This document shows positions 32,835 through 41,188 of a DNA stretch of 64,000 nt, piece after piece. Within the stretch, counting starts at the first letter, position 1, and each line of letters begins with the position of its first letter. The DNA comes from an uncultured Eubacteriales bacterium. Lineage in GTDB: Bacteria > Bacillota > Clostridia > Christensenellales > Borkfalkiaceae. The notes beneath the pieces were generated by a model. That model searched no databases and was not told the DNA's origin. It worked only from the letters and a program-made list of their open reading frames with translations. The stretch lies in the NCBI GenBank assembly GCA_900543915.1, contig UQTB01000005.1:27458-91457 (forward strand), read 5' to 3'. Both the position numbers and the translations under genes were made by a program.

Positions 32835-33515
32835 ATGAGAGCATTATTCGAGCGCTACCGCGTGAATTTATCCGAAAAACAGGAAGAAAAGCTGTTAAAA
32901 TACGCCGATCTGCTGGAAGAATACAACGGGCGCTTCAACCTGACCGCCATCACCGACAGAGAGGAGATCTTCGTCAAGCACTTTCTCGACAGCGCGTTGG
33001 GGATTTCCTGTGTACAACCGGGAAATTTGATCGACATCGGTTCGGGCGGAGGACTCCCTGCGGTGCCGATCGCCGTCTTTCGGGAAGACGTTTTCGTCAC
33101 GATGCTGGAGGCAACGGGGAAGAAGTGCGATTTTCTGAATGCCGTGATCGAAACGCTGAATCTGAAGAACGCGCGCGTTTTAAACGGCAGGGCGGAGGAA
33201 TATTCCAGAATGCAAACTTACCGGGAACGGTTCGACTGCTGTACTGCCCGCGCCGTCGCCCGCATGAATACGCTCTGCGAATATGCCCTGCCCTTTGTCC
33301 GCGTGGGCGGGAGCTTTGTCGCCTATAAAGGGGACGCCGCCGAAGAGACGGCGGAAGCGGCCCGCGCGATCGCCTTGCTCGGCGGGAGGCTGAAAGAGGA
33401 GAAACGGATGGAATTGGAGGGGGCGTGCCGCACGATTGTGGTCGTAGAGAAGGTGAAAAGCACGCCGCCGCAGTATCCGCGCGGCCGCGGCAAAGAGCGG
33501 AAACAGCCGCTATGA
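32835..33515 (+). CDS. rsmG: 16S rRNA m7G527 methyltransferase RsmG (GidB)
   Basis: A 226-residue SAM-dependent methyltransferase that modifies G527 of 16S rRNA. Motifs: YNGRFNLTAI, VKHFLDSALG, LIDIGSGGGLPAVPIAV (SAM motif I), VTMLEATGKKCDFL and CTARAVARMNTLCEYALPFV. The start is set at ATG 32835 rather than an upstream in-frame GTG at 32817, because the -10 box lies between them and would be inside the longer gene. No Shine-Dalgarno is present. The neighbouring gene overlaps by ATGA. Confidence 0.95.
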   Translation: MRALFERYRVNLSEKQEEKLLKYADLLEEYNGRFNLTAITDREEIFVKHFLDSALGISCVQPGNLIDIGSGGGLPAVPIAVFREDVFVTMLEATGKKCDFLNAVIETLNLKNARVLNGRAEEYSRMQTYRERFDCCTARAVARMNTLCEYALPFVRVGGSFVAYKGDAAEETAEAARAIALLGGRLKEEKRMELEGACRTIVVVEKVKSTPPQYPRGRGKERKQPL

Positions 33516-33958
33516 AGCGCGCCTGCGTGACGGGGCACCGCGCGATGAGCGCGTTTCCCGCGGGACTGAGTGAGACCCTGCGGAGCGTTGTTCTGGACGG
33601 ATATACCGAATTTCTCGTGGGGATGGCGCTCGGGTTCGATCAGTATTGCTACGAGGAGCTGCTTCGGATGAAGGGAGAATTTCCGCAGCTCCGCATCGTC
33701 GCGTGCATTCCCTGCGGCGATCAGGCGGCGCGCTTCACGCGGGCGCAGAAAGCGCGTTACGACCGCCTTTGCGCGGCAGCGGACGAGCGGATCGTGCTTT
33801 ATCCCTCCTATGTGGAAGGCTGTATGCAGGAGCGCAACCGCTATATGGTGGATCACAGCGATCTCGTCGTCGCTTATCTGCGCTATGCGGGAGGCGGCAC
33901 GTATTATACCGTAAAATACGCCGTAGAGCGGGGAAAAGAGATATTATATCTCAAATAA
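33512..33958 (+). CDS. SLOG-family protein (YpsA/DUF1273-like)
   Basis: A 148-residue Rossmann-like protein of the SLOG superfamily. It begins ACVTGHRAMSAF and has GMALGFDQYCYEELLRM, RIVACIPCGDQAARFTRAQK and VAYLRYAGGGTYYTVKYA, the usual nucleotide-binding pattern of YpsA. YpsA affects cell division in some Firmicutes, but its ligand is not settled. ATGA overlap with rsmG makes the two translationally coupled. It is followed by a gap and then convergent zinc-ribbon genes. Confidence 0.88.
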   Translation: MKRACVTGHRAMSAFPAGLSETLRSVVLDGYTEFLVGMALGFDQYCYEELLRMKGEFPQLRIVACIPCGDQAARFTRAQKARYDRLCAAADERIVLYPSYVEGCMQERNRYMVDHSDLVVAYLRYAGGGTYYTVKYAVERGKEILYLK

Positions 33959-34012
33959 GGGCAAAAGCCCGCTCGCCGTACGGGAACGGTCAAATCCTTG
34001 ACGGGAACAGAA

Positions 34013-34045
34013 AAAGGGCATACCGCTTGCGGCGGCGTGCCCTTT
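34013..34045 (-). terminator. terminator of the 34071 zinc-ribbon gene
   Basis: AAAGGGCA (34013-34020) pairs with TGCCCTTT (34038-34045), with inner CCGC/GCGG; the minus strand continues with T residues. Confidence 0.7.
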
Positions 34046-34070
34046 CCGATCATCGCCTTTCTGCCGGACG

Positions 34071-34379
34071 TCAGAAGATTACGAGGTCCCAAATCCGGCA
34101 GAAAAGAATCATCGCCAAAAATACGACGGCAAAGGAAATTGCGCCCGCTGCCGATCCGACCAGGCAGGAGTACGCGTATAGGGGGCGGTTTTTTCTGTGC
34201 GAGAAGTACGCGCAGAAGCCGAAGATCCAAAAGAAAAAATAAAGGAAGGCGTCGAAGACGGAGGGCTTGTCGGCGTGCGCATGAGAGAGCGCGCGCTGAT
34301 GTAAGCCCGTTTCACAGCCGCATTGCATGCAGACAAAGGCGTCGTCTTTCAGTTGATTCCCGCAGTATTTGCAAAACAT
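34071..34379 (-). CDS. small zinc-ribbon membrane protein
   Basis: A 102-residue protein: ribbon FCKYCGNQLKDDAFVCMQCG (residues 2-21), a His-containing linker (HQRALSHAHADK), then two membrane segments (FDAFLYFFFWIFGFCAYFSH and GAISFAVVFLAMILFC). Unlike the three genes upstream it lacks the YPLKAKSCGKGAL motif. The upstream region is copy B of the shared segment. GGAGGAGAG precedes the ATG. Confidence 0.82.
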   Translation of the reverse strand: MFCKYCGNQLKDDAFVCMQCGCETGLHQRALSHAHADKPSVFDAFLYFFFWIFGFCAYFSHRKNRPLYAYSCLVGSAAGAISFAVVFLAMILFCRIWDLVIF

Positions 34380-34385
34380 ATCTCT

Positions 34386-34450
34386 CCTCCTTACACGATA
34401 AAAACGATCGGCAGAGGGCGTTTGTCCCGCTGTCGGTCAAAAAAAACCTC
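34386..34450 (+). repeat. shared upstream segment, copy B
   Basis: CTCCTTACACGATAAAAACG, then AGAGGGCGTTTGTCCCG and GGTCAAAAAAA. It matches 27100-27166 (inverted) almost base for base in the last 40 bp, and 23798-23850 more weakly. It is upstream of the gene starting at 34379. Confidence 0.65.
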
Positions 34451-34468
34451 CCGGAAGGGAGGTTTTTT
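34441..34468. terminator. terminator of the 34480 zinc-ribbon gene
   Basis: A 12-bp perfect stem AAAAAACCTCCC/GGGAGGTTTTTT (34441-34452, 34457-34468) with loop GGAA; T-runs on both strands. Confidence 0.9.
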
Positions 34469-34479
34469 ACGCTGTTATT

Positions 34480-34818
34480 TTACAGACACGCGGCCATTGT
34501 GACGGCGCATGCGCCTGCGGACAGAATGATCATAAAGAAAATGACATAAATTACTGCAAGTACAATATCAACGATCACGGCGATCAGCGCGCCCTTTCCG
34601 CAGGATTTTGCTTTGAGCGGGTATTCGTCTTTCCAGACGAGATAGAGAATCAGCCCCAAGATCGGAATGAAAAAACAGAGTACGGCAAACCCGGCGCTCG
34701 GCGCGTCGTTTTCCTTCACGGCATTGTGAGAAAAGGCCTTCTCATCCGTGGGAACGCCGCAGTTCGGGCAGACAACCGCCCTGTCGTCCAGTTCCTTTCC
34801 GCAATTTTTACAAAACAT
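34480..34818 (-). CDS. small zinc-ribbon membrane protein
   Basis: A 112-residue protein: ribbon FCKNCGKELDDRAVVCPNCG, linker with His, helix AGFAVLCFFIPILGLILYLV, the subfamily motif YPLKAKSCGKGALIAVI and a second helix (VLAVIYVIFFMIILSAGACA). Very close to the genes at 34851 and 24067. It starts at ATG 34818 after AAAGGAACCGG. Probably the product of tandem duplication with 34851. The conserved Lys-Ser-Cys-Gly-Lys-Gly patch between the helices should face the cytoplasm if the ribbon does. Confidence 0.86.
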   Translation of the reverse strand: MFCKNCGKELDDRAVVCPNCGVPTDEKAFSHNAVKENDAPSAGFAVLCFFIPILGLILYLVWKDEYPLKAKSCGKGALIAVIVDIVLAVIYVIFFMIILSAGACAVTMAACL

Positions 34819-34850
34819 ATCGATCCGGTTCCTTTTTCAGCTTATTTGAC

Positions 34851-35189
34851 TCACAGCAGGAAAATGGGAGCCGCCGCATATAACGCGGCGCCCGCGAGCG
34901 CCATGATGATTCCCATAACGAAGCCCAGCACGAATTCAACGATTACGCCGATCAGCGCGCCCTTTCCGCAGGACTTCGCTTTCAGCGGATATTCCGCTTT
35001 CCAGACGAGGTAGAGGATCAGGCCGACCAGCGGGAAGAAAAATCCCAAAAAGGCAAAACCTGTGCTCGGCGCGTCCGCCGCGTTGTGTGTGGCGCCGGGC
35101 GTCACGGCAGTTGTTTCGGTGGGAACGCCGCAGTTCGGGCAGATTGCCGCTCTGTCGTCGATTTCTTTCCCGCAGTTTTTACAGAACAT
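34851..35189 (-). CDS. small zinc-ribbon membrane protein
   Basis: A 112-residue protein. The start is set at ATG 35189 (MFCKNCGKEIDD), with AAGGAGAG upstream; the frame is open further 5' but overlaps the next gene. Ribbon FCKNCG..ICPNCG, a longer Thr/Ala linker, helix TGFAFLGFFFPLVGLILYLV, motif YPLKAKSCGKGALIGVI, and a Gly/Ala-rich second helix. Closest relatives in the window are 34480 and 24067. Confidence 0.86.
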   Translation of the reverse strand: MFCKNCGKEIDDRAAICPNCGVPTETTAVTPGATHNAADAPSTGFAFLGFFFPLVGLILYLVWKAEYPLKAKSCGKGALIGVIVEFVLGFVMGIIMALAGAALYAAAPIFLL

Positions 35190-35221
35190 ATCTATTCTCT
35201 CCTTTTTAAATATTTTTATCT

Positions 35222-35548
35222 TTACAGCAAAAAGAGGGGAGCTGCCGCATAACACATGGGCAGCAGGATCGCTGCGATGAGTATCGTACCAACCGCCAGG
35301 CAGAGCCAAAAGATTACGGCGGACAATGCCCCTTTTCCGCAGGATCTCGCCCTCAAAGGGTATTCCGCTCTCCAGACCAGATATAAAATCAGGCCGACCA
35401 GCGGAATAAAAAATCCGATTGCCGCGTAGCCGAATTCCGGTCTGTCAGACGGATGGGGAATTTTCCCCTGCACCCCGGTGGGCACATCACAGTGCGGACA
35501 GACGGCCGCATTGTCGTCCAGTCTTTTCCCGCAATGCTTACAGAACAT
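35222..35548 (-). CDS. small zinc-ribbon membrane protein
   Basis: A 108-residue protein from ATG 35548 (MFCKHCGKRLDDNAAVCPHC). The second ribbon half is CPHC-D rather than CPNCG. Helix FGYAAIGFFIPLVGLILYLV is followed by YPLRARSCGKGALSAVI, a conservative Lys-to-Arg variant of the subfamily motif. It is first in a four-gene minus-strand run (35548 to 34071), transcribed from copy 3 of the double-hairpin promoter-leader. Confidence 0.85.
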   Translation of the reverse strand: MFCKHCGKRLDDNAAVCPHCDVPTGVQGKIPHPSDRPEFGYAAIGFFIPLVGLILYLVWRAEYPLRARSCGKGALSAVIFWLCLAVGTILIAAILLPMCYAAAPLFLL

Positions 35549-35577
35549 TGTCGATACTCCCCCTAACCTATCTGTAT

Positions 35578-35685
35578 GCCGTTTTTTGAAAAAAACGGCT
35601 TTTTTCTTTGTTTCTGCAAAGAAAAAACAATTTGCATTGATCGGCAGTAATATTGTATCATAAAACAGGCGCATGCGCAAGTTTT
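35578..35685 (-). promoter_or_regulatory. double-hairpin promoter-leader module, copy 3 (diverged)
   Basis: Minus strand: -35 TTGCGC (35675-35680), 17-nt spacer, -10 TACAAT (35652-35657). The leader has two hairpins: TTTTTTCTTTG with CAAAGAAAAAA, and GCCGTTTTTT with AAAAAACGGC. The order and spacing follow copies 1 and 2, but the loops and flanks have diverged. It drives the 35222 zinc-ribbon run. Confidence 0.6.
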
Positions 35686-35785
35686 TTTTAAAAATAATTC
35701 GGGAAAACCTGTCCGTATTCTCAAAGAAAGGAAAACCGCTTGTTTCTGGTAAAAAAATATAAAGGAACCGTATGAACGTAAAAAG

Positions 35786-35816
35786 AAAGCCTCCGCAAAT
35801 TGTTTGCGGAGGCTTT
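35786..35816. terminator. terminator of nifJ
   Basis: A 14-bp perfect stem AAAGCCTCCGCAAA/TTTGCGGAGGCTTT (35786-35799, 35803-35816), loop TTG, 13 bp after the nifJ stop. It lies between nifJ and the zinc-ribbon promoter. Confidence 0.95.
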
Positions 35817-35828
35817 TCGCGGAGAAAA

Positions 35829-38800
35829 TTACTTCTTTTCCGCGAGGTATTTGTAGTTTTCCAGCCGTTCCCTGGAATCCGCTTCCGTCTTCTTGAAGAG
35901 TTCGGCGGCTAAGGAAGGCTGCGCCTTCATGAGGGAGGCATAGCGGTTTTCTCCGGTGATGAACGCCTGATAGTCGCCCGTCGGCTCCTTGGAATCCAGC
36001 GTGAAGGGATTTTTGCCTTCGTCGATGAGGGCGGGATTGTAGCGATACAGCTGCCAGTAGCCGCACTCGACCGCGCGCTTTTCCTCTTCCTGCGACTTCG
36101 TCATGTTGATGCCGTGGTTGATGCAGGGCGCGTAGGCGATCACGAGGGAGGGACCGTCATAGCTCTCCGCCTCGACGAGCGCCTTCATCAGCTGGTTTTT
36201 GTCCGAACCCATCGCCACCTGCGCGACGTATACGTAGCCGTAGCTCATCGCCATCATGCCGAGGTCTTTTTTCTTGACGCGCTTGCCCGCCGCGGCGAAC
36301 TTGGCGATGGAACCCGTCGGGGTGGCCTTGCTCGCCTGACCGCCGGTGTTGGAGTAGACTTCGGTATCGAGCACCAGCACGTTGACGTCCTCACCCTGCG
36401 CGAGCACGTGATCCAAACCGCCGTAGCCGATGTCGTACGCCCAGCCGTCGCCGCCGAAGATCCAGATGGATTTCTTGACGAGGCAGTCCTTGTCTTTGAG
36501 AATTTCCGCGGCGAGGGATTTCGCTTCGCCGTCGCAGCCGCAGCTTTCCAGCAGGCTGACGAGCTTTTTGGAAGCGGCTTTGGAGCCCTCCGCGCTCTTT
36601 CTGTTTTCCAGCCATTCGTTCGCCGCCGCCTTCACTTCCTCTTTCGGGGCGATTTCGGCGAGTTTTTCGATTTTTTCGGCGAGTTTCGCGCGGCGCTGAC
36701 CGTAAGCGAGGTTGATGCCGTAGCCGAATTCCGCGTTGTCCTCGAACAGGGAGTTCGCCCATGCGGGGCCGTGGCCCTCCTTGTTTTTGGTGTACGGGCA
36801 GGTGGGCGCGGAACCTCCGTAGATAGAGGAGCATCCCGTCGCGTTCGCGACGATCATGCGGTCGCCGAAGAGCTGGGTGATCACCTTGACGTAAGGCGTC
36901 TCGCCGCAGCCCGCGCAGGCGCCGGAGAATTCAAACAGGGGCTTGCTGAACTGGCTGCCCTTTACGGTGTTTTTGTTGAATTTGGAGAGATCCGCCTCGG
37001 GCAGCTGCTCGGAATATTCGTAATTGATCTCCTCCTGTTCCGCGATGGAAGCCAGGGGAACCATCTCGAGCGCCTTGTTGCCCTTCATGCCCGGGCAGAC
37101 GTTGGCGCACACTCCGCAGCCCATGCAGTCGAGCGGGGAAACCTGAATCTTGAACTCGTATCCCGCGAGCCCGGTCATGGGCTTCGTCACATAGCCTTCC
37201 GGCTTGTCCGCGCCGGCGGCGTTGACCGCGGGGCGGATGCAGGCGTGCGGGCAGACGAACGCGCACTGATTGCACTGGATGCAGTTTTCGGGGATCCACT
37301 TGGGAATCTTGACCGCGACGCCGCGCTTTTCAAACTGCGTGGTTCCGGTGGGAACGGTGCCGTCCGCGCTGAACGCGGAGGAGGGGAGCTTGTCTCCCTC
37401 GAGGATCAGGATGGGATGAACGATATTGCGGAAATATTCGTTATCCGCCACCTTGACGGATTCCGCCCCTTCGGTCGTATCCGCCCAGGATGCGGGAATC
37501 TCGATCTTTACGAGGTGCGCCTTTGCGGATTCGATCGCGCTGTAATTCATCTGCACGACGGCGTCGCCCTTCTTCGCGAAGGACTTGTAAGCCATCTTTT
37601 TCATGAATTCCTGCGCTTCTTCGTACGGCATGATGCTGTCGTTGATGAGGAAGAACGCGGACTGCAGGATGGTGTTGGTTCTGCCACCGAGCCCCAGCTT
37701 GCCGGCGATCGCGATCGCGTCGATCACGTAGAGTTCCGCTTTCTTGGCCGCGAGTTTGTTCTTGACGGAGGCTGGGAGATTTTTCTCCAGCTCTTCGACG
37801 GTCGTCCAGGGCGCGTTCAGGAGGAATTTGCCCTTCTCCTTGAGGTCGGAGACCATGTCGTAACGCGTCACGTAGGACGGGTTGTGGCAGGCGATGAAAT
37901 CCGCCGCGTCGATGAGGTAGGAGGACTGAATGGGCGTCTTGCCGAATCTCAGGTGAGAGACGGTGATGCCGCCCGACTTCTTGGAGTCGTAGAAGAAATA
38001 TCCCTGCGCGTACATATCGGTGTGGTCGCCGATGATCTTGATGGAGTTCTTGTTCGCGCCCACCGTGCCGTCCGAGCCGAGGCCGTAGAATTTGCAGCTG
38101 ATGGTCCCCTCGGGCGCGGCGTTATACTGCTCGGAGAAATCCAGAGAAGTATGCGTCAGATCGTCGTAGATACCGACGGTGAAGTGATTTTTCGGCTCTT
38201 TCTGCTCGAGGTTCTTGTAGACGGCGTAGACCATGGAGGGATTGAACTCCTTGGAGCCGAGGCCGTAACGGCCGCCGTAAACCTTGATATCCGCCATGCC
38301 CTTTTCGAGGAGCGCGGAGCAGACGTCGAGATATAAGGGCTCTCCCAGGGAGCCGGGTTCCTTGGTGCGGTCCAGCACGGCGAGCTTTTTCGCCGTCTTG
38401 GGGATCGCCGCGATGAACGCGTCCACCGCGAAGGGGCGGTAGAGGCGCACTTTGATGACGCCGACCTTGTGCCCTTCTTTGTTCATCCTGTTGATGGTCT
38501 CTTCGATCGCGTCCGCGCCGCTGCCCATGACGACGACGACGTTTTCCGCGTCGGGCGCGCCCACATAGTCGAAGAGATGATAGGTCCTGCCGGTGAGCTT
38601 GGCCACCTTGTCCATCATTTCCTGTACGATCGCGGGCGTCGCGTTGTAATAGGTGTTCGCGGTCTCGCGGTTCTGGAAGTAAATGTCCGCATTCTGCGCG
38701 GTGCCGCGCTGAACGGGGTGCTCGGGGTTCAGCGCGCGGGCGCGGAAATCCTCGATATCCTTCATGTCGACGAGGGGTTTCATCTCGTCGTAGTCGATGA

Positions 38801-39350
38801 CGTCGATTTTAGAGACTTCGTGGCTGGTGCGGAACCCGTCGAAGAAGTGCAGGAAGGGCACTCTGGACTTTAAAGTAGAGAGGTGGGACACCAGGGCGAG
38901 ATCCATGACCTCCTGCACGGAGCCGGAAGCCATCATCGCGAATCCGGTCTGGCGGCATGCCATGACGTCCGAATGATCGCCGAAGATGTTCAGGGAATGC
39001 GCGGCGAGTGCGCGCGCGCTCACATGGAAAACCGTGGGCAGCAGTTCGCCCGCGATCTTGTACATGTTGGGAATCATCAGTAAAAGCCCCTGGCTGGCGG
39101 TGTAAGTGGTGGTCAGCGCGCCCGCCGTCAACGAACCGTGGACGGCGCCCGCGGCGCCCGCTTCAGACTGCATTTCGGCCAGTCTCAGCTTTTGGCCGAA
39201 CATGTTTTCTCTGCCGGCAGCCGACCATTCGTCCGCCACTTCCGCCATGGGGGAAGAGGGGGTGATGGGGTAAATCGCGGCGACTTCCGAGAAAGCATAA
39301 GCGACGTGGCTGGCGGCGGTATTGCCGTCAATCGTCATTTTTGTGCTCAT
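35829..39350 (-). CDS. nifJ: pyruvate:ferredoxin (flavodoxin) oxidoreductase
   Basis: A 1173-residue single-chain PFOR that converts pyruvate and CoA to acetyl-CoA and CO2, reducing ferredoxin or flavodoxin; the central step of anaerobic pyruvate use. Domain order: pyrimidine-binding N-terminal domain (AYAFSEVAAIYPITPSSPMA), CoA-related domains, two 4Fe-4S clusters (CIQCNQCAFVCPHAC and CMGCGVCANVCPG), then the TPP-binding domain (CAGCGETPYVK, GGDGWAYDIGYGGLDHVLA). All cluster cysteines are present. Length is typical. GGAGG is 12 nt before ATG. It stands alone with its own terminator. Confidence 0.98.
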   Translation of the reverse strand: MSTKMTIDGNTAASHVAYAFSEVAAIYPITPSSPMAEVADEWSAAGRENMFGQKLRLAEMQSEAGAAGAVHGSLTAGALTTTYTASQGLLLMIPNMYKIAGELLPTVFHVSARALAAHSLNIFGDHSDVMACRQTGFAMMASGSVQEVMDLALVSHLSTLKSRVPFLHFFDGFRTSHEVSKIDVIDYDEMKPLVDMKDIEDFRARALNPEHPVQRGTAQNADIYFQNRETANTYYNATPAIVQEMMDKVAKLTGRTYHLFDYVGAPDAENVVVVMGSGADAIEETINRMNKEGHKVGVIKVRLYRPFAVDAFIAAIPKTAKKLAVLDRTKEPGSLGEPLYLDVCSALLEKGMADIKVYGGRYGLGSKEFNPSMVYAVYKNLEQKEPKNHFTVGIYDDLTHTSLDFSEQYNAAPEGTISCKFYGLGSDGTVGANKNSIKIIGDHTDMYAQGYFFYDSKKSGGITVSHLRFGKTPIQSSYLIDAADFIACHNPSYVTRYDMVSDLKEKGKFLLNAPWTTVEELEKNLPASVKNKLAAKKAELYVIDAIAIAGKLGLGGRTNTILQSAFFLINDSIMPYEEAQEFMKKMAYKSFAKKGDAVVQMNYSAIESAKAHLVKIEIPASWADTTEGAESVKVADNEYFRNIVHPILILEGDKLPSSAFSADGTVPTGTTQFEKRGVAVKIPKWIPENCIQCNQCAFVCPHACIRPAVNAAGADKPEGYVTKPMTGLAGYEFKIQVSPLDCMGCGVCANVCPGMKGNKALEMVPLASIAEQEEINYEYSEQLPEADLSKFNKNTVKGSQFSKPLFEFSGACAGCGETPYVKVITQLFGDRMIVANATGCSSIYGGSAPTCPYTKNKEGHGPAWANSLFEDNAEFGYGINLAYGQRRAKLAEKIEKLAEIAPKEEVKAAANEWLENRKSAEGSKAASKKLVSLLESCGCDGEAKSLAAEILKDKDCLVKKSIWIFGGDGWAYDIGYGGLDHVLAQGEDVNVLVLDTEVYSNTGGQASKATPTGSIAKFAAAGKRVKKKDLGMMAMSYGYVYVAQVAMGSDKNQLMKALVEAESYDGPSLVIAYAPCINHGINMTKSQEEEKRAVECGYWQLYRYNPALIDEGKNPFTLDSKEPTGDYQAFITGENRYASLMKAQPSLAAELFKKTEADSRERLENYKYLAEKK

Positions 39351-39509
39351 TTCGATTATTGTCCTCCGAAAATTATTTTTTCACGATTCCCATTATATAG
39401 AATTATACGGAAAAAAGCAAGGGGATCGGCGAAAATTTTGCACAATTTCTCCCATTTGATTGCGTGTTTTCGTTTCCTTTGATATAATAGACGGACGAAG
39501 GAAGTTAAA

Positions 39510-40346
39510 ATGTGCAGAGTTTTGATCAAGGACCTCTCTTTCCGCTACCGCGCGAAGGGAGATTACGTCCTGAATAATTTGAATCTTGCGGTGGAAGAGG
39601 GCGAGTTCGTCGCCGTCATCGGGCATAACGGCAGCGGAAAATCCACGCTCGCCAAGCTCATGAACGGGCTTTTGCAGCCGACGCAGGGGGAAGTCTGCGT
39701 CGGGGACTACCGCACGGGGGACAAGCAGTGCCTCTTCGAGATCAGAAAGAGAGTGGGAGTGGTCTTTCAGAACCCCGATAACCAGCTGGTCGCCTCCATC
39801 GTGGAGGACGACGTGGCGTTCGGCGCGGAAAACATCGGCCTGCCGCGGGAGGAGATCGGAGAGCGGATCGAATTCGCGCTCTCCGCCGTCGGCATGGAGG
39901 AGTACCGGCACAGCACGCCTGCGCGCATGTCCGGCGGGCAGAAACAGCGGATCGCCATCGCGGGGGTGCTCGCCGTCCGGCCGGAGGTGCTGGTGCTGGA
40001 CGAATCCACCGCCATGCTGGATCCCCGCGGGCGGCGGGAGGTGATGGAAGTCGTCGAGCGGCTGAACCGGGAAAACGGCATGTCCGTCGTCCTCATCACC
40101 CACTATATGGACGAGGTGGCAAAGGCAGACCGCGTGATCGTCCTGTCGGACGGGCGGATCGCGATGACGGGGTCCCCGCGGGAGGTCTTTTCGCGCGGGG
40201 AAGAATTGAAAACGTACGGTTTAAGTTTACCCGTACCCGCTCAGATTGCGCAGAAACTGCGCGAAAAGGGCGTGCCGGCAAACGGTGCCGCGCTCACCGC
40301 GGAGGAGCTTTCGGAGGAATTATGCGAATTGTTGCGGAGGGACTGA
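39510..40346 (+). CDS. ecfA1: ECF transporter ATPase EcfA1
   Basis: A 278-residue ABC ATPase of the energizing module shared by vitamin/metal ECF transporters. Walker A GHNGSGKSTL, Q-loop QNPDNQ, signature SGGQKQR, Walker B VLVLDESTAMLDP, and the switch His in ITHYMDE. It overlaps ecfA2 by 25 nt. AAGGAA precedes the ATG and a TATAAT lies at about 39482. No substrate-binding S component is encoded nearby, so this is a group II module serving scattered S proteins. Confidence 0.96.
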   Translation: MCRVLIKDLSFRYRAKGDYVLNNLNLAVEEGEFVAVIGHNGSGKSTLAKLMNGLLQPTQGEVCVGDYRTGDKQCLFEIRKRVGVVFQNPDNQLVASIVEDDVAFGAENIGLPREEIGERIEFALSAVGMEEYRHSTPARMSGGQKQRIAIAGVLAVRPEVLVLDESTAMLDPRGRREVMEVVERLNRENGMSVVLITHYMDEVAKADRVIVLSDGRIAMTGSPREVFSRGEELKTYGLSLPVPAQIAQKLREKGVPANGAALTAEELSEELCELLRRD

Positions 40347-41188
40347 ATTACACATACAGCGCGAAATCCAAATTCGCCGTGCACGCGCTGAAAGACGTTT
40401 CCCTGACCGTGGAGGAGGGGGAATTTTTCGCTATCGTCGGGCACACCGGCAGCGGAAAGTCCACCTTTGTGCAGCATCTGAACGGACTCATCCGCGTGGG
40501 GAAGCATTGCGGAAAACTGACGGTCGGGGAATACGATCTCACCGCCAAAAAATGCGATTTGAAGGCGCTCAGGAGCAAGATCGGCATGGTCTTTCAGTAT
40601 CCGGAGTATCAGCTGTTCGCGGAGACCGTCGCCGAGGACGTGGCGTTCGGGCTGAAAAATTTTGAAAAACTGACGCCCGAACAGACCGCCGCCGCCGTAA
40701 AAGAGGCGATGGAGACCGTGGGGCTCCCCTATGAAGAATTTAAGGATAAATCTCCCTTCGAGATGTCGGGCGGGCAGAAGCGGCGGGCGGCGATCGCCGG
40801 CGTGATCGTCACCAAGCCGGAGGTGCTGGTGCTGGACGAGCCCGTCGCGGGGCTGGACCCGCAGGGGAAGCGCGATTTTTTTGCGCTGCTGCACGAATTG
40901 CACCGCACGTTCGTCAAGACCGTCATCTTCATCTCGCACGATATGGACGACGTCGCCGAACACGCCACGAAGGTCGCCGTGTTCGACCGCGGGGAGATCT
41001 TCCGCGTCGGCACGCCCCGCGAGCTGTTTTCCGAGATTCCGGACGAGCTTCTGCGGCTGGGGCTGGATCTCCCGGCGACGGGTCGGCTGAAGCGGGATCT
41101 GGCCCGCGCGGGCGTGAAGATCGACACCGACTTTACGGCGGAGGACTTCGTGAGCAGAGTCGCCGCGCTCTACGGAGGAGTGGAATGA
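40322..41188 (+). CDS. ecfA2: ECF transporter ATPase EcfA2
   Basis: A 288-residue second ATPase of the ECF module. Walker A GHTGSGKSTF, Q-loop QYPEYQ, signature SGGQKRR, Walker B VLVLDEPVAGLDP, switch His in ISHDMDD. It has the C-terminal extension expected of EcfA proteins. It overlaps both ecfA1 and ecfT (ATGA), so the module is made from one message. It forms a heterodimer with EcfA1 at the membrane. Confidence 0.96.
   Translation: MRIVAEGLNYTYSAKSKFAVHALKDVSLTVEEGEFFAIVGHTGSGKSTFVQHLNGLIRVGKHCGKLTVGEYDLTAKKCDLKALRSKIGMVFQYPEYQLFAETVAEDVAFGLKNFEKLTPEQTAAAVKEAMETVGLPYEEFKDKSPFEMSGGQKRRAAIAGVIVTKPEVLVLDEPVAGLDPQGKRDFFALLHELHRTFVKTVIFISHDMDDVAEHATKVAVFDRGEIFRVGTPRELFSEIPDELLRLGLDLPATGRLKRDLARAGVKIDTDFTAEDFVSRVAALYGGVE

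Noticed and set aside
36114..38336. 740-codon open frame on the plus strand
   Set aside because: It lies wholly antisense to nifJ, whose frame, length and cluster motifs are certain; the translation is Val/Arg/His/Asp-rich as expected of the opposite strand of a GC-rich gene.
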